Source of the DNA: Acidobacteriota bacterium
Lineage (GTDB): Bacteria; Acidobacteriota; Terriglobia; UBA7540
Length of the DNA stretch: 5,246 nucleotides
NCBI GenBank assembly: GCA_021828225.1
Contig: JAKASH010000289.1
Coordinates: 1 to 5,246 of the forward strand
Reading direction: 5' to 3'
The notes under the pieces were generated by a model. That model did not search any database. It was not told where the DNA came from and saw nothing but the letters and a program-made list of their open reading frames with translations. Both the position numbers and the translations under genes were made by a program. Shown in pieces: positions 1 through 5,246 of this stretch. Each line of letters opens with the position of its first letter. Position 1 is the stretch's first letter.

Positions 1-325
1 TCCTACAACTCCCGGTAGTTCTGGTCGCTTTGCCTGCAGGCCTTATCGAAATGCACCACCCGGCTCAACCCGAGCGGCTGCGGACTTGGTTGACCCAGCC
101 GGCGATTGTCGGGGTGCTTACTTCCTTCGCCGTTCAATCAGCGGCCATTCGGCCACGGTCTCGCGTGTTTTTCCGCCTGCAGGCCATGTTCCTCTCGAAT
201 TTTCAGCCTGGCAAAACGCGACCAACCTGCAACATCTTGCTGAAAAATTCGTGCCGCCTGTGATTCCGAGGAGCTCCAGGCAAGGCGGAATCTCGTAAGG
301 ACTTTGATTTCAAACAAGAGATAAG
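1..325. other. Left-edge region with no defensible gene
   Basis: Two plus-strand frames are open from the left edge, one to a TGA at 261-263 and one to a TAA at 296-298. Neither translation looks like a known family, and both are rich in Pro, Arg and Ser, as random reading of GC-rich DNA would be. Either could be the 3' tail of an upstream gene, but having two frames open together gives no way to choose. The 10-bp palindrome GCCTGCAGGC occurs twice, at 32-41 and 175-184, in each case followed by C. The last 60 bases are the leader of the response regulator gene. I found no convincing -35/-10 pair in it, so the promoter is unplaced. Confidence 0.5.
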
Positions 326-985
326 ATGATAAAACCCTTGCGGCTCCTGATTGCGGACGATCATGAGGTGGTCCGCCAGGGAGTCCGGACGATTCTTGAA
401 GCGCAATCCGGCTGGAGCGTTGTGGCGGAAGCCGAGAACGGATTGGATGCCATCAGCCAGGCACGGGAAACGAAGCCCGACATCGCTCTGCTGGACATCA
501 GCATGCCCCAGTTGAATGGCCTCGAGGCGACCCGGCAGATCCTGAAGCTGCTTCCGGAAACCCAGGTTTTGATTCTGACCATGCACGAGAGCGACGAGCT
601 GGTGCGGGAAGTGCTCTCGGCCGGGGCGCGGGGTTATGTCCTGAAGACGGACGCCAGGCGCGACCTTGTCAGCGCCGTCCGTTCCCTCAGCGAGCGCCGG
701 CCTTTCTTCACCTCGAAAGTGGCGGAGATAGTTCTGGAGGGATACCGCCAGCGGAGCGCGCCAGCCGCGGTTGAGATCCCTTCCGGCGATCGCCTGACTT
801 CGCGCGAAAGGCAGATCGTCCAGTTGCTGGCCGAAGGCAAGACCAGCAAAGAGATCGCCACCGCGCTCGACATCAGTATCAAGACCGCAGACACCCACCG
901 CGCCAACATCATGCGCAAACTCGATCTCCACACGCTCGCCGACGTTGTCCGCTATGCCATCCGCAACAAAATGATCGAGCCCTGA
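326..985 (+). CDS. NarL/FixJ-family two-component response regulator (receiver + LuxR-type HTH)
   Basis: This is a cytoplasmic transcription regulator switched by phosphorylation from a sensor kinase. The receiver domain spans about residues 4-120. It has the acidic pair D11-D12, the phospho-acceptor D57 in ALLDISMP, the switch threonine T85 in LILTM and the conserved K107 in YVLK. A short linker leads to a LuxR/GerE HTH at about 156-213, which includes LTSRERQIVQLLAEGKTSKEIA and the recognition-helix region KTADTHRANIMRKL. The length of 219 residues is normal for the family and every key residue is present. The ATG at 326 leaves only two residues before the first receiver strand. A weak AAGAG lies 5 bases upstream of it. 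No histidine kinase is visible nearby, so the signal, the kinase and the target genes are unknown. The wording of both domains resembles regulators common in Acidobacteriota. That resemblance is recalled from family knowledge, not computed. Confidence 0.96.
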   Translation: MIKPLRLLIADDHEVVRQGVRTILEAQSGWSVVAEAENGLDAISQARETKPDIALLDISMPQLNGLEATRQILKLLPETQVLILTMHESDELVREVLSAGARGYVLKTDARRDLVSAVRSLSERRPFFTSKVAEIVLEGYRQRSAPAAVEIPSGDRLTSRERQIVQLLAEGKTSKEIATALDISIKTADTHRANIMRKLDLHTLADVVRYAIRNKMIEP

Positions 986-1050
986 GCCGGATCGTTCATG
1001 GCAGGGGCGAATTCGTGAGGATAAGACAAAAATAAGACGGACTGGCTTGC

Positions 1051-1070
1051 GGCCCCGATGAATCGGGGCC
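1051..1070. terminator. Hairpin between convergent genes, possible bidirectional terminator
   Basis: A perfect 8-bp GC-rich stem (GGCCCCGA / TCGGGGCC) closes a TGAA tetraloop. It lies 65 bases after the regulator stop and 99 bases past the end of the convergent minus-strand gene. On the plus strand it is followed only by CTTTCGC, and on the minus strand by GCAAGCC, so there is no strong U-tract on either side. A terminator is the likely role from position and stem stability, but it is weak by the classical rule. The repeated heptamer ATAAGAC (1021-1027 and 1032-1038) lies just to its left. Confidence 0.55.
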
Positions 1071-1169
1071 CTTTCGCATCCTGTCCTCCTCGATCCTTCC
1101 CGCCACAAAATTCCTGACCCCTTTCCCCGCTGCCCATCCCATCATTCCACAGACGTCTTCAACCCCGTC

Positions 1170-2288
1170 TCAAACCTTCAGGAAGATCTTCTGCCGGTAA
1201 AGGAAATAGAGGAACAGCCAGCCGGTCATCATTACGCTGACGGCCCAGAAAACGGGCTTAACGGGGCCCAGATCGTTGAGGAATCCGTGGACAAAGATGT
1301 TGGTAATTGTCCCGAAGTCAAACAGTTGGTGCACCACATAGATGGTGATCGCATTCACGCCGATCACGGTGAAGAAGAAGGACCAGCGCCGGTAGCCCAG
1401 CACATCGACGATCCAGTAAAAGAGGGCGAGCAGCAGCAGGCTCCAGCCGCCCGCAAAGAGCACAAAAGAGCTGGTCCAGATGTTCTTGATGATGGGGAAA
1501 TTGAAACTCCAGACAAACCCGATCAGCAGGCTTGCCACGCCCGCCAGCGCCAGACCCAGCGTTTTGCGATTGGGGGGTCGCCTGGAGCGCAGCCAGTGGC
1601 CGGCCAGCACACCCAGCAGCGTGGTCGCAATCGCGGGCAGAGTGGAGAGGATGCCCTCATTGTCACCAATAACAAAACAACAATAAGGATGGGGGAGCAG
1701 GTGCCGGTCGATAAAGCTGGCGAGATTGCCCTGTGGCGTTATCACTCCTGCCCCAACGCCCGGCACGGGAACCAGCATCATCACCGCCCAATAAACCAGC
1801 AGAATGCCGGCGAAGAAGGCCACCTGGCCCCGGATTTTTGTGTTCATCACGATCAGCGCCGCGAAGAAATAGCATATTGCGATGCGCTGCAGAACTCCGG
1901 CAATGCGCAAGTCGTGAAAGTCGAAATTGAGCAGGCCGTTATAGACCAAGCCCAGCAGAAATAGCACGACCAGGCGACGGACGATACGGCGGTAAAGCTG
2001 GCCGCGGTTGGCGCCCGCTTCCAGGCGCTTGGTCAGAGAGAATGGAAGCACCACGCCCACAACAAAAAGGAAGAGCGGGAAAATCAGGTCATAGAAATGA
2101 AAGCCCGCCCATTGAACGTGCTCGAATTCCACGTTGAGAACGTTCATGGCGGGTCCGGGATCCGTCTGGTGCAGGGCGTGGATGATCACCTCGCCGCCTG
2201 TGATCCAGAACATGTCGAAACCGCGCAGCGCGTCGATGGAAGCGATGCGTTTCTCCAGGAAGGATTCCTGGTCTGCTCCGATACCCAT
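1170..2288 (-). CDS. Multi-pass membrane acyltransferase, HGSNAT/DUF5009-like (COG4299 type)
   Basis: This is a predicted integral inner-membrane protein of 372 residues. Its family includes human heparan-alpha-glucosaminide N-acetyltransferase, which moves an acetyl group across a membrane onto a sugar amine. The bacterial substrate is not known. Family hallmarks are visible in order: RIASIDALRGFDMFWI (14-29), then HVQWAGFHFYDLIFPLFLF (57-75), GVLQRIAICY (131-140), NEGILSTLPAIATTLLG (210-226), KNIWTSSFVLFAGG (268-281) and GVNAITIYVVHQL (310-322). H57 sits where I expect the family's acceptor histidine, by analogy with the human enzyme. Hydrophobic segments lie at about 66-84, 103-120, 130-148, 155-174, 214-230, 244-260, 273-296, 303-320 and 345-364, so roughly nine or ten helices. 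There is no signal peptide. The ATG is supported by GAGAGG (minus-strand sequence of 2295-2300), with a 6-base spacer. The gene stands alone, convergent with the regulator. Sugar modification of an envelope glycan is the best guess, but the substrate is inference. Confidence 0.92.
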   Translation of the reverse strand: MGIGADQESFLEKRIASIDALRGFDMFWITGGEVIIHALHQTDPGPAMNVLNVEFEHVQWAGFHFYDLIFPLFLFVVGVVLPFSLTKRLEAGANRGQLYRRIVRRLVVLFLLGLVYNGLLNFDFHDLRIAGVLQRIAICYFFAALIVMNTKIRGQVAFFAGILLVYWAVMMLVPVPGVGAGVITPQGNLASFIDRHLLPHPYCCFVIGDNEGILSTLPAIATTLLGVLAGHWLRSRRPPNRKTLGLALAGVASLLIGFVWSFNFPIIKNIWTSSFVLFAGGWSLLLLALFYWIVDVLGYRRWSFFFTVIGVNAITIYVVHQLFDFGTITNIFVHGFLNDLGPVKPVFWAVSVMMTGWLFLYFLYRQKIFLKV

Positions 2289-2626
2289 GGGGCACCTCTC
2301 GCTGATGGTTAAGAATATCTCTGGGGGCAGGAGATAAACCTTGGTTCCGAAATCAGAGGTCCAGAGTTCTGTTCTACTCCGCCGAATCGAATCGGCTTTT
2401 CAGATGTCACAAAAGGAAAATGACTACGCAGAGAGAAAATAGCGCGCCTTGGGAAAAAAAGAAAGTGATTTTATGCAAGGCCGCGCCGGCGCCCAAGACC
2501 TGGGCAGTCTTGGGGGATTCCCGCAAATCCTGTGGCGCCGGGGCAAGATGAGCTGGTACAAGCTTCCGGGCAAGTTTATGATGAGGGTCAGCAAGAGATC
2601 AAATAGTGTTCTGTTGCGGGTTTGCG
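2289..2626. other. Divergent intergenic region
   Basis: This spacer of about 338 bp separates the divergent acyltransferase and HhH-GPD genes, so promoters for both should lie here. I could not place a convincing pair. The best plus-strand candidate (TTGGGA at 2449-2454 with TATGCA at 2472-2477, 17-base spacing) matches the consensus poorly at the -10. The right half contains the nested inverted repeat listed separately. Open frames crossing this stretch on both strands have no family resemblance and conflict with the better-supported gene to the right. Confidence 0.6.
2486..2541. repeat. Nested inverted repeats, possible structured leader or small palindromic element
   Basis: An outer 8-bp perfect inverted repeat (CCGGCGCC at 2486-2493, GGCGCCGG at 2534-2541) encloses a hairpin. 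In that hairpin CAAGAC (2494-2499) pairs with GTCTTG (2507-2512) around the 7-base loop 2500-2506. If read alone, the inner stem can extend to 8 bp (2492-2499 / 2507-2514). The rest of the interior holds a minor GGG/CCC hairpin near 2514-2523. The fold is drawn by hand. If transcribed with the next gene, it would lie about 85 bases ahead of its start. It could equally be an intergenic palindromic repeat. No riboswitch class is recognised. Confidence 0.5.
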
Positions 2627-3085
2627 ATGCGCGCGAAACGAACACATATCGCCGAAGACCTGGGCATCCGCCTGCCATCAAAAGAGGAAGAAGAGTTATT
2701 CAAATGGTTCCTGGCTTGCCTGCTCTTTGGCAAGCCGATTCAGCGGCAGGTTGCGGAGCGCGCTTTCCTGGCGCTGGCTGCGGCACGGCTGGTGAGTCCC
2801 GACGCAATCCTCCAGGCCGGGTGGGATGAACTGGTACGGTTGCTGGATGAAGCGCATTACGTGCGTTTTGATTTTTCCACGGCAACCAAACTTCTCCACG
2901 TCGCCGAGGAGTTGAAGCAGCGTTACGGCACGCTCACCAATCTTCTCGCAAAGTCGAAGACTCCCCGGGAACTCTCCACGAGATTGCAAGAGTTCAAGTA
3001 TATTGGTCCCAAGACCGCGGAGATTTTCATTCGGGAAGTGCGGCCGATCTGGTATCCGCCTCGTAAGGCGGCGCGGGGAAAGTAG
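2627..3085 (+). CDS. Small HhH-GPD (endonuclease III-like) DNA-binding protein
   Basis: With this start the protein has 152 residues. Its helical layout matches the HhH-GPD DNA glycosylase core: ELFKWFLACLLFGKPI (23-38) as the first core helix, then WDELVRLLDEAHYVRFDFST (66-85), ATKLLHVAEELKQRYG (86-101), and a helix-hairpin-helix at about 119-138 with FKYIGPKTAEIF. K129 in GPKTA falls where endonuclease III has its catalytic lysine. The protein ends about 23 residues later, so the catalytic aspartate region is absent, and there is no four-cysteine iron-sulfur loop. It may therefore bind DNA or act as a minimal or degenerate glycosylase; activity cannot be inferred. The start is uncertain: a GTG at 2606 in the same frame adds seven residues (MFCCGFA) and has AAGAG at 2593-2597. 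I prefer the ATG because the added residues look unlike a natural N-terminus. The stop TAG overlaps the outer copy of the downstream repeat motif GTAGCG. Confidence 0.85.
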   Translation: MRAKRTHIAEDLGIRLPSKEEEELFKWFLACLLFGKPIQRQVAERAFLALAAARLVSPDAILQAGWDELVRLLDEAHYVRFDFSTATKLLHVAEELKQRYGTLTNLLAKSKTPRELSTRLQEFKYIGPKTAEIFIREVRPIWYPPRKAARGK

Positions 3086-3188
3086 CGTGCCTGGTCGCGA
3101 ATCGCGAATTGGGTAGCGCCGTAGCTGCGGTCTGCGGCTCTTGTTTTGAGAAAAACCGCGGACCTCGAAGTCGGAGGTCCACGCTACC
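3082..3188. repeat. REP-like palindromic intergenic element
   Basis: The 124-bp spacer between the two plus-strand genes is almost filled by inverted repeats. GTAGCGTG at 3082-3089 is the exact reverse complement of CACGCTAC at 3180-3187. A second left copy, GGTAGCG at 3112-3118, is the exact reverse complement of CGCTACC at 3182-3188. Inside, GGTCTGCGG (3129-3137) can pair with CCGCGGACC (3156-3164) with one G-T wobble. Alternatively, GGACCTC (3160-3166) pairs with GAGGTCC (3174-3180) around a 7-base loop. A tandem heptamer TCGCGAA lies at 3095-3108. The design of GTAGCG ends with internal GGTCC stems resembles short intergenic palindromes dispersed in some Acidobacteriota and related genomes, but copy number cannot be judged from one window. 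The right end stops 9 bases before the next gene's ribosome binding site. Confidence 0.6.
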
Positions 3189-3209
3189 GGATCAGCGTAG
3201 GACGATCGC

Positions 3210-4064
3210 ATGAAGAAAGCTCGCACAGCTCGTGAAATGGAAATCGCGGCAGCGGCGGCGCGGCCGCCCAGGCCACATCGAGCGCTGATGCCGGGTGGCG
3301 AAGTAATGGCGATGCTGGCTCGGCGGGGCTTGCGCCCGAGCAAAGCTCACCTCGACGTGCCCTTCCCTGAAAACCTCGAAGAGGAGAAGGCCGAGCGGCT
3401 TGCAGAACTGCTGAGCCATTATGCTTTCCGCCTCTTTCTGCGCGGAGCCATTCTGCACCCGGAAGGATTTGCGCCGGAAGAAGTGACGCAATATCTGAAG
3501 AAAAGCCAGTCGAGGGCCTACGCGGAGTTGCTGGTCAAACAGGGGCTTGCCGGACGGACGCCGCCCGGCCGCTACCGGCTGCTCCGCACCGCGAAAAGCT
3601 TTGGCGGAACGCTTGAATGGTACGTAGCCCGTGAACTGGGCCGCAGGTTTGGATTCGACGTGGCGGCCGGGGTCAGGTTCCACGCTCGGGGGGTGGGAGG
3701 CGACCTGGATGTGGTGGCGGCCGCCGAAGGTAAACTGGCTTACCTTGAGCTGAAGTCGTCCCCTCCCAAGAACCTTGAAGCCCGCGAGGTCGCGGCTTTC
3801 TTTGACCGGGTGCGCCTGCTCCGGCCGGACATCACTCTTTTTGTGGTGGACACTGCCCTGCGCCTCAGCGATAAGGTTCTGCCCATGCTCGTGGCAGAAC
3901 TCGAACATCGCCGCGGCGGAGCCAGCATCGTTCCGCGCCGGATCGAGCGGGAACTCTGGGCGCTCACGCCTCATCTCTATGCGGTGAACGGAAAGCTGGA
4001 TCTCGTAACCAACATCGGCCGCGCCCTGGCCGAAGGTCTGCTCGCCCTTGCTCCGCCGCTCTGA
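3210..4064 (+). CDS. Winged-helix plus PD-(D/E)XK nuclease-like protein
   Basis: This 284-residue soluble protein has no close named relative that I recognise. Three parts can be seen. Residues 1-50 are basic and Ala/Arg/Pro-rich. About 60-126 is mostly helical and ends in a likely winged helix: APEEVTQYLKKSQSRAYAELLVKQGL (88-113), then the wing-like turn GRTPPGRYRLL (115-125). About 130-235 reads as a PD-(D/E)XK nuclease fold: helix TLEWYVARELGRRFGFDV with E136, GGDLDVVAA with D167, strand LAYLELK with E180 and K182, then helix AREVAAFFDRVRLL and strand DITLFVVDT. The E...D...ExK set suggests a metal-dependent DNA or RNA nuclease that may still be active. This is a fold call from motifs, not from a search. 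The ATG has TAGGA at 3198-3202, spaced 7 bases. It follows the HhH-GPD gene on the same strand and could share its transcript, although the repeat element lies between them. Confidence 0.85.
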   Translation: MKKARTAREMEIAAAAARPPRPHRALMPGGEVMAMLARRGLRPSKAHLDVPFPENLEEEKAERLAELLSHYAFRLFLRGAILHPEGFAPEEVTQYLKKSQSRAYAELLVKQGLAGRTPPGRYRLLRTAKSFGGTLEWYVARELGRRFGFDVAAGVRFHARGVGGDLDVVAAAEGKLAYLELKSSPPKNLEAREVAAFFDRVRLLRPDITLFVVDTALRLSDKVLPMLVAELEHRRGGASIVPRRIERELWALTPHLYAVNGKLDLVTNIGRALAEGLLALAPPL

Positions 4065-4091
4065 GAGCTTCCCGCAAGTCCGGGCGCTCAA

Positions 4092-4123
4092 CCCGCGGCC
4101 AGTTTGAAAGAGCCGCCCGCGGG
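4092..4123. repeat. 7-bp dyad flanking the -35 element
   Basis: CCCGCGG (4092-4098) and its exact reverse complement CCGCGGG (4117-4123) are separated by 18 bases that contain the -35 hexamer of the next gene. An alternative shorter stem is GCGGC (4095-4099) with GCCGC (4112-4116). The dyad starts 27 bases after the nuclease gene's stop, so it could also help end that transcript, but no U-tract follows. Either an operator or a weak terminator is possible; the sequence does not decide. Confidence 0.4.
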
Positions 4124-4132
4124 ACCTACAAT
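4104..4132 (+). promoter_or_regulatory. Sigma70-type promoter of the radical SAM gene
   Basis: TTGAAA (4104-4109) and TACAAT (4127-4132) each differ from the consensus by one base and are exactly 17 bases apart. Transcription would start near 4139, giving a leader of about 58 bases before the ATG at 4197. This is the best promoter in the window, and it separates the radical SAM gene from the nuclease gene upstream. Confidence 0.7.
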
Positions 4133-4142
4133 AATCTTAGGT
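4124..4142. promoter_or_regulatory. Possible operator dyad over the -10 and start site
   Basis: ACCTA (4124-4128) and TAGGT (4138-4142) form a 5-bp inverted repeat with a 9-base AT-rich centre. It covers the -10 hexamer and the predicted transcription start. The position suits a repressor site, but a 5-bp arm can arise by chance and no regulator family is indicated. Confidence 0.3.
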
Positions 4143-4182
4143 AACAAGTTCCCGGACCTGCGCACTTCCCTCCCAAGGTGCT

Positions 4183-4187
4183 GGAGG
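4183..4187 (+). promoter_or_regulatory. Ribosome binding site that fixes the radical SAM start
   Basis: GGAGG lies 9 bases before the ATG at 4197. It is the strongest Shine-Dalgarno sequence in the window. Together with the promoter upstream, it favours this ATG over the in-frame ATG at 4254, GTG at 4368 and ATG at 4461. Confidence 0.75.
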
Positions 4188-4196
4188 CCACTTCAG

Positions 4197-5246
4197 ATGA
4201 GCGCCCTGTCAAGGACGGAATGCCTCAACCTCGGTTCGCCTTCGGCGGTGTCAATGTTCAACTCCGCCTGCACCCCGATCTGTGCCCTGTGCCGGAACCA
4301 CGGCCGGCCGCCGGCAGTCTCGATTCGCCCTGAGCCACCTGCAAAGAGCCGGCCACGGGCCAGGGGCGTGGCGGATATCGACCCCGGATTCCATCCCGGT
4401 TATCTGAGTTTACATCGGCGCGGAGAATTGAAGAGGCGAGCGCGGGAACTGTGGGACGTGATGAAACAGTGCGAGCTCTGTCCCAGGCGATGCGGAGCAA
4501 ACCGGCTGAAAGGTGAAAGAGGATTCTGCGGATCGACTTCCGAGCTCGAGATCTCCGCGTATCATCCACATTACGGCGAGGAGAAACCGCTTGTGGGCAG
4601 GGGCGGTTCCGGAACCATTTTTCTGACCCATTGCAGCCTGCGATGTGTCTTCTGCATCAACTGGCAGATCAGCCAGGGCGGATGCGAGCCGCCCCTGACC
4701 GTGGAAGAGATGGCGGAGATCATGCTCCGCCTTCAGGAAATGGGATGCCACAACATCAACTTCGTCACGCCGACGCATTATTCTCCGCATATTCTGCGCG
4801 CCGTGGATATCGCTGCGGCCAGGGGGCTCAGGCTGCCGCTCGTCTACAATACGAGTGGCTGGGAGCGAGTGGAGATTCTGAAGATGCTCGATGGCGTTGT
4901 TGACATCTATCTGCCCGACTTCAAGTATTCGGACGGTCGGATGGCCGCTCAATACTCCTCCGGAGCCGAGGCTTACCCCGAGGTCGCGAAAGCCGCCTTG
5001 CTTGAAATGCACCGCCAGGTGGGAGTGGCGCATCCGGCGCCGGATGGCCTCATGTACCGCGGGCTGATGATCCGCCATCTTGTGATGCCCAATAGAGTCA
5101 GCGGCACGAAGGCCGTCATCGAGTGGATCGCACAGAACCTTCCTAAGGACACTTATCTCAACCTCATGTCGCAATACATGCCCGCATTCAAGGCATCACA
5201 CTATCCTGAGATAGCCCGCCGGATTACGCGCTCCGAATATAGCGAG
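4197..5246 (+). CDS. Radical SAM protein, PflX/COG1313 type (PflA-like), 3' end cut off
   Basis: The reading frame is open for 350 codons and leaves the right edge without a stop. The radical SAM cluster motif is C146-x3-C150-x2-C153 (HCSLRCVFCINW), which binds the 4Fe-4S cluster that cleaves S-adenosylmethionine. Other family marks are PGYLSLHRRGEL (67-78), the cysteine set C92-x2-C95-x3-C99 with C111 (CELCPRRC...GFC), NFVTPTHYSPH (188-198), YNTSGWE (217-223), DIYLPDFKY (236-244), RHLVMPN (293-299) and NLMSQYMPAF (322-331). Relatives usually end soon after the EYSE-like segment, so probably only a few tens of residues are missing. They are often labelled pyruvate formate-lyase activating enzyme, but the real substrate of this branch is generally unknown, and no glycyl-radical enzyme is in the window. 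Oddity: the first 60 residues precede the family core, are rich in Pro and Arg, and contain another CX3CX2C (C25, C29, C32). The gene has its own promoter and ribosome binding site. Confidence 0.93.
   Translation, partial: MSALSRTECLNLGSPSAVSMFNSACTPICALCRNHGRPPAVSIRPEPPAKSRPRARGVADIDPGFHPGYLSLHRRGELKRRARELWDVMKQCELCPRRCGANRLKGERGFCGSTSELEISAYHPHYGEEKPLVGRGGSGTIFLTHCSLRCVFCINWQISQGGCEPPLTVEEMAEIMLRLQEMGCHNINFVTPTHYSPHILRAVDIAAARGLRLPLVYNTSGWERVEILKMLDGVVDIYLPDFKYSDGRMAAQYSSGAEAYPEVAKAALLEMHRQVGVAHPAPDGLMYRGLMIRHLVMPNRVSGTKAVIEWIAQNLPKDTYLNLMSQYMPAFKASHYPEIARRITRSEYSE

Noticed and set aside
2..298. Open plus-strand frames at the left edge as the tail of an upstream gene
   Set aside because: Two frames are open at once and neither reads like a known C-terminus, so neither can be called without upstream sequence.
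203..1108. 301-codon minus-strand open frame
   Set aside because: It lies antisense over the whole response regulator, whose protein is clearly a conserved family. The antisense product has no recognisable domain and is a codon-bias shadow in GC-rich DNA.
1287..1964. 225-codon plus-strand open frame
   Set aside because: It is antisense to the membrane acyltransferase, with a Gln/His/Glu-rich product typical of the complement of hydrophobic codons.
2424..2681. 85-codon minus-strand open frame in the divergent spacer
   Set aside because: It overlaps the start of the HhH-GPD gene, has no known motif and covers the palindromic structure.
2449..2829. 126-codon plus-strand open frame from a TTG
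   Set aside because: It overlaps the HhH-GPD gene in another frame, runs through the nested stem structure and has no family resemblance.
3082..3188. CRISPR or insertion sequence
   Set aside because: There are no regularly spaced direct repeats and no transposase; the element is a short palindrome only.
2696..3343. 215-codon minus-strand open frame
   Set aside because: It overlaps two better-supported plus-strand genes and the palindromic spacer; its composition is Arg/Pro/Ser-rich without a domain.
3192..4091. 299-codon minus-strand open frame
   Set aside because: It is antisense to the PD-(D/E)XK gene. The plus-strand protein shows ordered nuclease motifs and a ribosome binding site, and this one shows neither.
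4092..4123. Classical intrinsic terminator after the nuclease gene
   Set aside because: A GC-rich dyad is present but has an 18-base loop and no T-run after it; its overlap with the promoter fits a regulatory site at least as well.
4410..5174. 254-codon minus-strand open frame
   Set aside because: It is antisense to the radical SAM gene, which carries all family motifs; the antisense product has none.

Overview
The window is a GC-rich (roughly 60%) stretch of bacterial chromosome. It carries five protein-coding genes that I can support, and no RNA genes, insertion sequences or CRISPR arrays. The protein style (a NarL-type regulator with typical wording around D57 and in the HTH, a COG4299-type membrane acyltransferase, a PflX-like radical SAM protein) and the isolated genes with sizeable spacers fit Acidobacteriota or a similar soil lineage. 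That assignment is inference from resemblance, not from a marker gene.

Layout. Bases 1-325 hold no gene I can defend. A NarL/FixJ response regulator (326-985, +) follows and faces a predicted multi-pass membrane acyltransferase of the HGSNAT/DUF5009 kind (1170-2288, -). The two genes converge on a shared hairpin at 1051-1070. A divergent spacer of about 340 bp (2289-2626) contains a compact nested inverted-repeat structure at 2486-2541. It leads into two same-strand genes: a small HhH-GPD (endonuclease III-like) protein (2627-3085, +) and a winged-helix plus PD-(D/E)XK nuclease-like protein (3210-4064, +). A palindromic, REP-like element lies between these two, and the first gene's stop codon sits inside its outer repeat. 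A near-consensus sigma70 promoter (TTGAAA-N17-TACAAT, 4104-4132), overlapped by two short dyads, then drives a radical SAM protein of the PflX/COG1313 type (4197 to the right edge, +), which is cut off by the window end.

How the genes relate. The response regulator has no kinase beside it and is an orphan here. The acyltransferase looks like a stand-alone envelope or glycan enzyme. The HhH-GPD and PD-(D/E)XK genes may form a two-gene DNA-processing unit; this is the most interesting functional guess in the window, but it rests on adjacency and fold-level motifs only. The radical SAM gene has its own promoter and an unusual Cys-containing N-terminal extension. No glycyl-radical enzyme partner is visible.
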